Shown piece after piece: positions 1 to 13,200 of a DNA stretch of 64,000 bases (positions within the stretch are counted from its first letter, which is position 1; each line of letters starts with the position of its first letter). A program made the translations under genes and the position numbers. Below the pieces are notes generated by a model. That model saw only the letters and a program-made list of their open reading frames with translations. It ran no database searches and was not told the DNA's origin. Source of the DNA: Sinotaia quadrata (lineage: Eukaryota; Mollusca; Gastropoda; Architaenioglossa; Viviparidae); the NCBI GenBank assembly GCA_028829895.1, contig CM054180.1:93122135-93186134 (forward strand), given 5' to 3'.

Positions 1-45
1 TCAAAACTGTTACAGCTTTGTTCTTAGAGCCTTTATGCTACTGTT

Positions 46-182
46 CTTAAGGTTATTTAATCTTTGTTCCTAGAGTTTTTGTGAACAATGTCATCAGGAT
101 TGCTAGACTTTTGTTCTTAAGGTTATTTAATCTTTGTTCCTACAGTTTTGGTGAACAATGTTATCAGGATTGCTAGACTTTG
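46..182 (+). repeat. Two-copy duplication, unit about 68
   Basis: The stretch beginning ttcttaaggttatttaatct and ending gattgctagacttt occurs twice in succession. Intronic. The remainder of 183-433 shows nothing recognisable. Confidence 0.8.
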
Positions 183-433
183 TTATTGAATATATTGTGG
201 GCTTTGTTCTTAGAAAGTTTAGTTCATATGGCTTTATCATTCAACCTCTGGGCATTTACTTGTGAAAGGTTTACAAGATTTGTGATGAATTCACAAAAGT
301 AATGTAAATTCATTGACAACATGCCTTTGGCATCATTATTTTTCTTCATTTTTAGCTTTTATAATTGGCTTTCTACCTGTTTTAAGTGAATATTTTAATC
401 AGTAAACACACATTTCAAATTTTAGTACCTCAA

Positions 434-530
434 TTTTTCTTTGATATATTAATTACTCTTGTAAACATTTAGTTATGTTTCTTTGATATATTAATTACTC
501 TTGTAAACATTTAGTTATGTTTCTTTACAG
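434..530 (+). repeat. Duplicated acceptor tract before exon Ig1b
   Basis: A unit of about 43 bases (gatatattaattactcttg core, ending gttatgtttcttt) is present twice; the second copy runs into the true acceptor ttctttacag. Confidence 0.8.
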
Positions 531-653
531 TTGGTGTTGGTGAAAGGCTCAAACTGTCAGAAATTCAGTTGCAAGATGAAGGACAATATAAATGTGTGGC
601 TTCCAACACTATCAGACCTCACGCTTTCGTTCTTATCACCCTGGATGTCCATT
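531..653 (+). CDS. Exon Ig1b: C-terminal half of an Ig domain
   Basis: The exon follows the acceptor ttctttacag and ends at donor gtaagt. It enters with two bases of a split codon and leaves in phase 1. It reads LKLSEIQLQDEGQYKCVASN and on to LDVHY, which is the E-F-G strand region of an I-set/V-set Ig domain: the D-x-G-x-Y-x-C motif carries the second disulfide Cys. The first half of this Ig domain must lie upstream of the window. The pyrimidine tract before the acceptor belongs to a two-copy duplication (434-530), and the donor is followed by a repeat array that copies its cattgtaag junction. Confidence 0.88.
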
Positions 654-3600
654 GTAAGTGTTTTGTGCAGATATTAGCATAGAGAATGGGCATTCATTGT
701 AAGACCTCAGTGTCTACTGCAAATGTTAGCATAAAGAACAGTGTCTTCATTGTAGACCTCTGTGTCTACTGCAAATGTTAGCATAAAGAACAGTGTCATC
801 ATGGTAGACCTCTGTGTCTACTGCAAATGTTAGCGTAAAAAACAAAATGTTATTGTAAGACCTTAGCATCTACTCCACATATTAGCATAAAGGATATTAT
901 GTCTGTTGTAGGAGATTAGTGTCAACTGAATATGTTAGCATAAAAATGGTGTTTCATTGTAAGAAATGAAAATGCTATCATGAAGGATGATGTTTCATTT
1001 AAGAGTTTAGCATCTACTAATACCATTAGCATAAAAGATGTTTGTCCATTGAAAGAGTGCTAAATATTCACTAAAAATGTTAGTGTAAATGATGATGTGT
1101 CTATAGTAAAAGCTCTGTGTTGTCTACAAATGTTAAGATAAAGAATAGTGTGTCTAAAAGCTGTATGTTGTCTACAAATGTTAAGATAAAGAATAGTGTG
1201 TCTATAGTAAAAGCTCTATGTTGTCTACAAATGTTAAGATAAAGAATAGTGTGTCTATAGTAAAAGCTCTATGTTGTCTACAAATGTTAAGATAAAGAAT
1301 AGTGTGTCTTGAAAGAGCTCTATGTTGTCTACAAATGTTAAGATAAAGAATAGTGTGTCTAAAGTAAAAGCTGTATGTTGTCTACAAATGTTAAGATAAA
1401 GAATAGTGTATCTATAGTAAAAGCTCTATGTTGTCTACAAATGTTAAGATAAAGAATAGTGTGTCTTGTAAGAGCTCTAAGTGTCTACTTCAAATTTTAG
1501 CAAAAACGATTTATATATATTCATGAGCTCTTAGTAATCTAATTCATACGATTACAAAAAGTGTTTTCCTTTCAGAATTCCTGCAACACTAATAATTTTA
1601 ATACAATACTATTTTGTTTTAACCCTTTTTCCACACAAGATCAAGAACCTTATGATCCAGTATGTAATATATCCTCATCTTGATTTTCATATGGTATTAT
1701 GTCCAGTATGTAATATATCCTCATCTTGATTTTCATATGGTATTATGTCCAGTATATATCTATATACATAAATATGAAGAACTTATACGAATAGCTATAA
1801 AGCAGCAGTGTGCATACTTAGTATTATTTGTACAGTGTTTGCTAATGTATCATTGTAATTCTTTTTACAAGTCAACTAATTGAATATCATAATAAAATAA
1901 TTTTTTTATATCACTTTTAGAAAAATACATAATTTATGCCTGTTGACAGGACACAATTTTGTATATTATATACTCTACAAGATATTTTCTGCATATTTTG
2001 CTCTGAGCTAATATTGTTTGAAGTATTTAAAAATGTAAACACTTTTTAAGATACAAGCTAATTTTACCATATTCTTAATATCTAAAGGTAGCCTTTATAA
2101 TTATTGTTATATTTCATTGAAGATATAATTTTTGTTGCATTTTATTGAAGATGTAATTCTTGTGCATGTTTTAAAGATATAATTCTTGTTCCATTTCATT
2201 GGAAGATAACAGACACACATTCCATGCTGTCTTGCAGATACACCAGAAACTGTCATGGAGAATGATGTCATTCATCAGCAGTATGGAGAAGATGCACACC
2301 TTTCCTGCCAGATACAGTCCAAGCAGTTACAGAAAGTGGTTTGGCAGAAGAATGGTTATGATGTTATGAAGGATTCCAGACATGAGTGGAATTGGATGGA
2401 AGTTTCTGCGTCACATCATGTGTCGACACTGACCATTCGTGAATTGAAGAGACAAGACTTTGGGGTGTATTCCTGCATTGTAATTAGTCTGTATGGCAGA
2501 GGTGTGGCAAATGTACACTTGAAAGGTATTTACAATGTAACCTTATGTTCTTTTGAAAACATAAAAATAACTTGTTCCAATTTTCAAAAATTATTATTTT
2601 TAATGTTTTCTTTATTTATAATAATAGTATGGATATAAATAATAATAATTATATAATTAGTTCTTATTTGTGCTAATTGTTCAAAGAGCTCTGAGTGATC
2701 ATGGCTGCTAAGCTCAGCATTCATATACTTGGATGGTTTGATAGGAAAAATCCCCATGACTATGAGTCAACCACCTTACCTCATAGCCACTGACCTTCCC
2801 AGTTCACAGCTGACAGTATTTACTTTACTAAGGAATATATCTGTTGACACTTTATGCAGATCTATAAAATGTATTTCTTAATCTTGTCAGTGTGTATACT
2901 CTTAATCATGTCAATGTGTGTACTCTTAATCATGTCAATGTTTGTACTCTTAATCATGTCAATGTGTGTACTCTTAATCATGTCAATGTGTGTACTCGTA
3001 CATAATGTTAGTGGTTCTGTTTGTACTGCCTTTTTAATTTTAATTTTTATAAGAACTCTTGAAGAATAATATAATACATTAACATAATTTTATTTCTGAT
3101 ATATTTTGTAGGATAGAAAATGTTTCTTATAAATGTGAATTTATTTTGCTATACAACATGTACTTTTATAGAATTGGATTTTTCATTTACCTATCCATAT
3201 AGTCTAGGTTGCATTCCAAGAAAAAAGTATTTTTGATTATTATTCCCTGAGATATGTATATTAAAAACAATATTCTTTCTTTATGCATATTAAAAGCAAT
3301 ATTAATTCTCTGAGATATGTATATTAAAAACAATATTCATTCTCTGAGATATGTATATTAAAAACAATATTCATTCTCTATGATTATATATAATAAAACA
3401 ATATTTATTCCCTGAGATATGTATATTACAAATAATATTTATTCTCACATTATCTCTTTAAAAGATGACAATTTAAAGAAGGCTGGTTTGTATAGTAATA
3501 AAAACAGTATTTATTTCTAACATTCACTCTATAAAAAATGTACATCAGCAGAAGGCAGGCTTATGAGCACTGTAAAACTAATGAAGAAAAGAAGTAAAAG

Positions 3601-6600
3601 AAAAGATCACTGGCTGGTGTGCACTGTAAAACTAATGAAGAAAAGAAGTAAAAGAAAAGATCACTGGCCAGAAAACTATGTTTTGTGTAGCATATATGTA
3701 CCTGCCCAGATCTTTTCTTGTAGTCAAGGGAGGCTACTTCTTCAAGTTTTAACATCTTAAAAAGAGAAATGAAAAAAAAATAGATTTTTCTAATAAAATT
3801 GTATTTTAGGGAAGTTGTTCTTAATTTGTAGTTAAGGTGTTTTCATGGATTTTTTTCATGGATTTAGACTTTCACTTGAGAAAATTGTTTATTGACATCA
3901 CTCAGACCAAGAAATTGTTTACTGAGCAAAAGGTTTTCACTCATACAAATAACTAGTTTTTTTAAGCAACAGTAAATCATTCATTCAGGCAAAGAACTTA
4001 TATATTAAGCAGCAGAAAATTGCTTATTCAGGCAAAGAAATTGTTTATTCTATAGAAAATTGTTTATTCAGGCCAAGAAATTGTTTATTCTATAGAAAAT
4101 TGTTTATTCAGGCCAAGAAATTGTTTATTCAGGCAAAGAAATTGCTTATTCAGGCAAAGAAATTGTTTATTCTCTAGAAAATCACTCACTAAATTTTTTA
4201 TTTACTGTTAATTGATATTTGACACAATTGTTTGGGAATATGTCTTTCATCTCAGCTTATAGTCTAAATTATGCTAGTGGTTCATTTTTATGAAACTCAT
4301 ACTAATTCTCAGTATGTGATTGGCTTTATGAAAATAAGGAGTTAATATATAAACTTTATGCATTAGTTTACTATTAAAGTAATTTTGTAAATACTGAAGT
4401 GTAATGTATTGAAAAAGTGTTTGATTTATAAAATTGGTTCAAAGAATTGATGTGTTTTCACAAAAATGAATGTTTATATTGGTTCACAGGCTGGTGTTGG
4501 CATGAATTCACAAAATTAAATATATGCTTTATTGGTTAAAGAACTAAATGTTTTACAGTACTTCACAAACTTAATTATTTATAGGGCTTCACAAATTTTA
4601 TATTGTTTTACTAAACTGTGTGTTTTTCTATTAAATAACAAAGAATCTGTTTCCACTGGGGATCAGTGCTTTATCAAGAACATTCCTGTGATGGCAAATT
4701 TCAGCATCCACAAAGTAAGTCATCATCATAAGGATGACAATGATGGTGATGTGATGTTGATGACAGTGACAATGACGATGATGTGAATAATCAATATTTT
4801 ATGTTTAAAATTATAAAGTTTAAAACAAACATCATTATTATCTGACAGATAAAAATGTTCTTTTAGTATTCTCTTCTATGAGATGACAGTATTGGGCAGG
4901 CATTGAAATAAAAAGTAAATGGAGTTATAGTAAGAAACAAAATATTGAAGCAATGTTTATAATCAGTATTTTAAATATTTTTAAATCATTGTTTCATTTG
5001 AAAGTATACTTACCTAAATTTTAAAAGTTTATTTAATGACATAATTTTTCAAAATTCATTGAGTAGCAATCTCACAAATAAGACTAATGGAAAATTGTGA
5101 TGGATCAGGCATCTTACTTTTAAAAGTTTATATCTATTAAACTCTTTATATAAACTGTCTGTATGTTGAATTTATAACTTATAAATAGTTCCTCTTCATT
5201 TACTTTTGAGAGCAAATGTATACTTAAGTACATTAATTTAGCATCACTTAAAGAATCACTTTTTTTAGTAATTTTGAACCTTTCTTGCACAATACTTAGG
5301 TCAATATGCATAAACAGTCACAAAGAGATGTAGGCTGACATGTAAAATATTCACATGGATGCTTAGGTGGACATGCACACACTTTCACACAATCACCTGG
5401 AGATGTCAGTTGACATATACACAGTCATATGTGATGTAGGATGACGTACAAAATCAAATGAAATAATGACATTTGCACATATTCACAAGGAACTGTAGGA
5501 TGATGTACACATTCACATAGAAATGTGGACTGACATACTCATTCACATACACAATGTGCACACATTTACATAGAAACATAGGCTGACATTCACAGGCATT
5601 TACGTAGAGATGTAGGCTGACATACACACACATTTACATAGAGATGTAGGCTGACATACACACACATTTACATAGAGATGTAGGCTGACATACACATTTA
5701 CTTTGAGATGTAGGCTGACATACACATTTACATAGAGATGTAGGCTGACATACACATTTACATAGGGATGTAGGCTGGCATACACTCATTCACATAAAGA
5801 TTTAGACTGACACACATATTCACATAGAGATGTAGGCTGACACACATATTCACATAGAGATGTATGCTGATATGCTCATGATCACATATACTTAAGCCCA
5901 CATTCACCACAGAAAATTTGTTTCTCAACTCAGGCAAAATATTTGATTATTGAATATGTTCCCTGTTTTTATCATAGTTTCTTGGTGACTGGGAACGATC
6001 ACTAGCAACAACAACAGGATATTTATTTGGTGGAAACACTTACCCATCAGAAGTGTTTGGATTTTTTGTTACAATTACTGGGTCTCTGATACAGTATTAT
6101 CGTGGTTACAGGTCAGACATTATGTATGTGTGTTCTTTTTCTTTCAGTTGTAACTACTAATGAAAGTCTAAAATAATATCCTAGTGTATGTTATAGCCAA
6201 ACCTTTGCATGTGCAGTCTAGAACCAGTCTATTTATAATCAAATTGTGCATGATGTTGCAATGTAAAAGCATATATGTTACTATTTATAATCATATTGTG
6301 TTGCAACCTAAAACTAGTGTATGTTACTATTTATTATCTTATGGTGTGATGTTGCAACCTAAACACTGTATGTTACTATTTATTATCGTCAGGTGTATGT
6401 TGCAACCTAAACGTACTGTATGTTACTTTGTATACCCATGAACAAAGGATCAAAATTATCTGTAGCAAAAACAAGACATAAATGTTATGAAATGTTTGTA
6501 AAACTCTACACATTCAATCAACATTTAATATATAACTCAGAACACATACATCCTATAGAAAATTAGAAAGGGACATTTACTTTCTCAAGAAAATTAAGTC

Positions 6601-7242
6601 AGGACTTTGACGTTCTCAAGAAAATAAGCACAGGACATTTACATTCTCTAGAAAACAAACACAGAACATTTACATTCTCTAGAAAATTAACACAGAACAT
6701 TTACATTCTCTAGAAAATTAACACAGAATATTTACATTCTCTAGAAAACAAACACAGAACATTTACATTCTCTAGAAAATTAACACAGAACATTTACATT
6801 CTCTAGAAAACAAACACAGAACATTTACATTTCAAGAAAATTAACACAGGACCAATATTAAATTTAAATTTAAACAGAAAATTAAATTTGTTTGTCAACA
6901 TCTAACAATGGACTACTTGTTTACACACTTCCTCACTTTACACATCTAATTGAAATAAATGTATGCATGCAGCATTATTTAATGTAATTTGGGGGATTAT
7001 AAACATGCACACACACAGAGACACACATACACACACTTTGATCCAATATTAATGAGAAGTGCCTTTAATAAGATTTTTGTTAACACTTTACCACCCATAA
7101 GGACTTTTAATTCTATTAAGAAGCATAAATTCTATAATGACATTCTTATATTAAAATTCCCATTGAAATAGTAGATTCAGTTAACAAGAGACTCTGTGGA
7201 ACCATATATATATATATATAATCATTCACTTGTGCATTTACA

Positions 7243-7279
<37 letters not shown>

Positions 7280-10200
7280 ATTGTTAACGGGACTGTGATG
7301 TTGCAAGATGATGATGATGTGCGATGCACACACACACACACACAGATGCATCAGCATGCACTATGATAAATGCACACAAACATTACCTAAATAACGGGCT
7401 ATGCATGTCAGCAGACTGCAGTGAACAAACAAAATATTACATATTTATATATAATATCACTCGCCCACAACAAACACACACACTCATACATACACAGAGA
7501 TGCAGATATAATAGTTAATAAATAATAAAACAGCAGTCAAAATTTCAATTGACACACAGTGTATGCTACTTTTTACCAAAAAAATTATATAATTTTACCT
7601 ATTTAAAGAATTCTCTTTATAAGCAGATAGTTTGATTTTAATCTGCACCTAGTGTTATTTTCATAACCAGTGTGGTGTTGCAATCTACATTTTTACAACC
7701 AATGTGATGCTGCAATCTACACCTAGTGTTATTATATAACCAGTCTACACCTAGTGTTATTATATAACCAGTCTACACCTAGTGTTATTATATAACCAGT
7801 CTACACCTAGTCTTATTATATAACCAATCTACACCTAGTGTTATTTTATAACCAGTCTACACCTAGTGTTATTATATAACCAGTCTACACCTAGTCTTAT
7901 TATATAACCAGTCTACACCTAGTGTTATTTTATAACCAAATGTTATATAACCATTCTACACCTAGTGTTATTTTATAACGAAATGTTATGCTGAAGTCTA
8001 CACCTAGTGTTATTTTATAACCAAATGTTATGCTGAAGTCTACACCTAGTGTTATTTTATAACCAAATGTTATGCTGAAGTCTACACCTAGTGTTATTAT
8101 ATAACCAGTCTACACTTAGTGTTATTATATAACCAGTCTACACCTAGTGTTATTTTATAACCAAATGTTATGCTGAAGCCTACACCTAGTGTTATTTTAT
8201 AACCAAATGTTATGCTGAAGTCTACACCTAGTGTTATTTTATAACCAAATGTTATGCTGAAGTCTACACCTAGTATTATTTTATAACCAATCTACACATT
8301 GTTTTATAATCCAATGTGCTATTGCAGTCTTGAGAAAGAAAGGTGCTCTGAGCCAGGAACCTTTTCAGTGATTTCATTGGAGACCTCAGGAGATTACCTC
8401 ATACCTTTCCGAGGAAAACATGGTAAGACCTTATTTTACTATCTTGGATGTTTCACATCCCATGGTTAGACATATACCTCTGTTTCACATCCCTGTGGTT
8501 AGACGTATACCTGTTTCACATCCCCATGGTTAGATATATATGTTTCACATCCCTATGGTTAGGCATATGCACGTTTCACATCCCCAGGGTTAGACATATT
8601 AATGTGTATGTTATGCCATTTCCAATTTTAAAAAATCTGTGTTTTCTTTTCAGCAATGTTCAGATTCTACTCATCCCTAATAATGTATTTATTCTGTCAT
8701 CGGTGGTAATCTAAGACATGTTACTGTCATCTAGCCTTGATGGGTTGTTAGAAAGTTCATTTCTTTGATTTCACTAGATTACATTTCCACAGCTAATAGC
8801 TCTTTCAGTACCAGATCTGCCAAATTTCAGTCTACTTTCATGCATTTCAAGTCTTGTTTCTATGGTGTCTTGGAACATGTATAAAAATACCTTCCTAAAT
8901 GGGTCTTCCTGACAGCTTGACATTAACACATCACAACACTTATGGACTAATCAGCAAAGCATCATACATTAGTCTGAACATGCAAGTGATTTTTGCCTAA
9001 TGAGTGATATCATTGTTATCACTAGGGATGATGCATCAGGGACATTTCCTTACTGATGGAGTTTATTAATAGAATGCCTTATTATCCTGCCACTGCAGGG
9101 GTTACTTTACTTGATTTGTTCCTTTCATAAAGTCAAAGGCAAGCTAGTTGTCACCTGCATTGGTGGTGGTATGTTGGAAGAGATGTCATATTTGTCGTTT
9201 TTCACAATCACCCCAAAGACAGTCCACAGGCAGCTATTTTATGATTAAAAAATCCTGTTTCAAGTACTTGCAATTAATAAGCATTATTCTCTCTCATCAT
9301 TCGTCACCATTGGAGAACAATTTGTACTATGCTGTCAGTTCTGATAAGCAATCAACAGTTTTCTGTAATTAATGGTAAGTATTTAACACTTTTGGTCATC
9401 ACTGGAGAACTATGTATAGTGTGCTGTCAGTTCTGATAAGCAATGAAAAGTTTTCTGTAAGCAAAGGTAATCATTTAACAATTTTAGTCATCACTGGAAA
9501 ACTATGTATAGTGTGCTGTCAGTTCTGATAAGCAATCAACAGTTTTCTGTAATTAATGGTAAGTATTTAACACTTTTGGTCATCACTGGAGAACTATGTA
9601 TAGTGTGCTGTCAGTTCTGATAAGCAATGAAAAGTTTTCTGTAAGCAAAGGTAATCATTTAACACTTTTAGTCATCACTGGAGAACTATGTATAGTGTGC
9701 TGTCAGTTCTGATAAGCAATGAAAAGTTTTCTGTAATTAATGGTAAGTATTTAACACTTTTGGTCATCACTGGAGAACTATGTATAGTGTGCTGTCAGTT
9801 CTGATAAGCAATGAAAAGTTTTCTGTAATTAATGGTAAGTATTTAACACTTTTGGTCATCACTGGAGAACTATGTATAGTGTGCTGTCAGTTCTGATAAG
9901 CAATGAAAAGTTTTCTGTAATTAATGGTAAGTATTTAACACTTTTGGTCATCACTAGAGAACTATGTATCAGTTCTGATAAGCAATGAAAAGTTTTATGT
10001 AAGCAAAGGTAATCATTTAACAGTTTTGGTCATCACTTGTATGAGATGGGTTGGCTTGTTAGCATTTTACACTATGTGGTCATCATTGATATGCAAAGAA
10101 TGGTTTCTGACATCTTGGTTAGAAATGTATATTATATGACCATCTCAAGTATGAGGTGGTTGATGCCAACATATTAGCAAATATACATTCTATGATCATC

Positions 10201-13200
10201 AGCAATATGAAATGGATGGTTCCTTGTTTTAATGTAATTACATTATATGGTCCTCATTCTTAATCAGTAAGCAGTTTACAGAATTCTGTATTCACTGGTA
10301 AACAGTTTACAGTATTCTGTATTCTGTGGTAGACAGTTTCTTCAATGATGGTAAAACATTTACAGTTTTAAAACATTTTGATGTTTTCTGAGTCTTTAAT
10401 ATGTTTGTACACTAAATACACTCATAATGTATTGTTTTGTACTTTCTGCAATTAATTGGGCTGTTACAAAATATTGTATACTGACTACACCCATGATGTA
10501 TTGTTTTGTTCTTTCTGTGATAACTTGGGCTGTTACAAAATATTGTATACTTACTACACCCATAGGTGGTAAACAGGAACAGTAAATGGTTTTCTCTGGT
10601 TATTCAGGACATTACAAGGTGGTGTACACTGATTACACCAATGCTGTAATATACTTCTGCATGAGTGGCAATTATAAGACTACATGTCCTCAAGATCAAC
10701 TCTTCGTGACAATTGTCTCACGCCTGATGGTTATTCCAGAAGATGAGCTGGAGCTGTTATACAGATATGTTCACAAAACTTGTGTGCCAGTTACAGACCT
10801 CACAGAAAGTATTCCAGGTAAATCTGAAATTGACCTAACTTTAGGAATTTGTCTCAAGAAATAGTAATACAAATGCTGTGAAATTGAATGTTTTCTGCTT
10901 GAATGTGTATGTGTGCAAGTGTCTACAAAACATGGATTTGAGAAAGGATTTGGTTAATACAACTTTACCATGCAGACACATTTTTAAAGCAAGTTTATTA
11001 GAGTCAACACTTATATAACACATTAATTTTTAATGCATGGGTAATATATACTATATTTGTAATATTTTATTTATGACAAATGAAAAATATCATCCGTTTA
11101 TACATATACAGGTCTCTGCAGGATGCCTGCAGAGTTCATGTATGAAAGAGGTTACAGTGGACAATATCCAGGTATGTTTTTCATTTTGACATGTAAAAAC
11201 AAATAGATCTGTTACAGTATGTAGGTACTTCTCTTTAAAACAAATAGTTCTGTTACAGTATGTAGGTACTTCTCTTTAAAACAAATAGTTCTGTTACAGT
11301 ATGTAGGTACTTCTCTTTAAAACAAATAGTTCTGTTACAGTATGTAGGTACTTCTCTTTACAACAAATAGTTCTTTATTAAAGTATGTAGGTAATTCTCT
11401 TTAAAACAAATAGTTCTGTTACAGTATATAGGTACTTCTCTTTACAACAAATAGTTCTTTATTAAAGTATGTAGGTACTTCTCTTTAAAACAACAAATAT
11501 TTCTGTGTTAAAGTATGTAGGTACTTCTCTTTAAAACAAATACTTCTGTGTTAAGTATGTAGGTATATCCATTTAATTATAACAGATCTTTGTTAAAGTA
11601 TATAAACTAACATGTTAATGTTAAATATAATAATATTCCATTTCAAACTAAACTATCTTAAAATAAGTAGGTACTGCCATTTACAAACATGGTTCTTTTT
11701 TAAAGCATACATATATATGCATTTATTATTCTCATTATTGTACACAAGTTTTTGAAGTTGTGAACCTTTGACCTAAACACATTCATACTTATGAACTATA
11801 TGCAAATTTAGGTAAGTTGTGATGAACCATATGCAAATGAAGGTCAGTTGTGATGAACCATATACAAATGCAGGTAAGTTGTGATGAACCGTATATAAAT
11901 GTCCAGATATATGCCACTCATTTTTCTTACACTTCCACTTAAGAATGAACCAAGTGGCATAAAAGATTGGCAGTCATCTGCTGGCTTTTTCTATGACTAA
12001 ATAGCAACATGATTAGGCAGTGCCTGCTGGTTTATGAGTTTATGACTAAAAAATAGCAACATAATTGGACAACACCTGCTGATAATGTTTATGGCTGAGC
12101 AATAGTAGCATTGATCCCTTCACACATGTCATCCTATTAAAGAAAAGCAGTTAAATGAAAATGAAAATAACAATTAAAAGTTACAAAAGTTGTATTTCTT
12201 CTGTTCAACTCAGTCTTGGTGAAATACTCAATAGGATATTTCTAGTAGGTGTAGGAATTATAACATTGATAAAAAGTAGGAATAGGTGTTATTCTGCATT
12301 ATATATTGAAAAGTAACTACATAAGTATTTCTTCAAAACAGTCTAAATAAAATTAATATATATATACAAAGGTTGCCCAAATTAAGTTTTGTAGAGTGTT
12401 TCAATGGCACCCTATAAAATGCATTTGGTAGTCTGTATGTCATTGTTTTCATTTTAAAAAAGTAATGTGCTATTTCTATTGATTCTTTGGTATGGAGTTG
12501 TGACTGCTTTGAAAATGTTGACTCAGAAATATGACTTATAAATCTTATCACTTAGAAGGTTGGTCAGAGTTCACCCTGTGATTGTTATGGCCTAAAACTC
12601 TAGAGAAATTAGTGATTGTTGTCAACTTGTGCTGTGCTTTGAAATTATTCATATTTTTATTCATTAGCTTCTACACAAATTAAAATAAATTCTTAACCAG
12701 ACTATTGATAAGTAATTTTGAAAAGAAGTGAACATCTCAAATATACATAATAAGTCTACATTGGTGCAAGTTTTAATAATTGCAGAAAGCCATAGTTTGC
12801 AAAATTGACTTGCCTAAATATGGAGACATTGTAGAGCTGCATAAGTCTGTAATTTTAGATATTTGAGAAATATACACTTACAACATGTATTGAATGTTCA
12901 GACAATCTTTTTCTATTTGTGCTAAGATAAACTTTTAAAAGATTGTATAACATACCTAATAATTACAATACGCATTAAAGTTAATACATTATGTAAAATG
13001 GACTGGAAATATTCTAAATTATGTGTACAAATAATTTTAATAAGTTTTATATTTAATAAATTAATGTGATGTTATCATGAAATAGGAGTACAAACTGAGT
13101 TAAGGTTGTACCAAGGTCTATATAAAAAGTTGCAGCCATGATCTTTCTGAAATAAATCACTTCTATTCTAGAAGTAAAATAAAAAATATGTATGTTTTGT

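Noticed and set aside
655..1500. Regular arrays with spacer-like intervals (CRISPR-like appearance)
   Set aside because: Units are contiguous minisatellites with no unique spacers, in a eukaryotic intron.
9148..9372. 74-codon ORF containing a short HNHP-like stretch in another frame
   Set aside because: Too short and degenerate to assign; it runs into the 88-base minisatellite.
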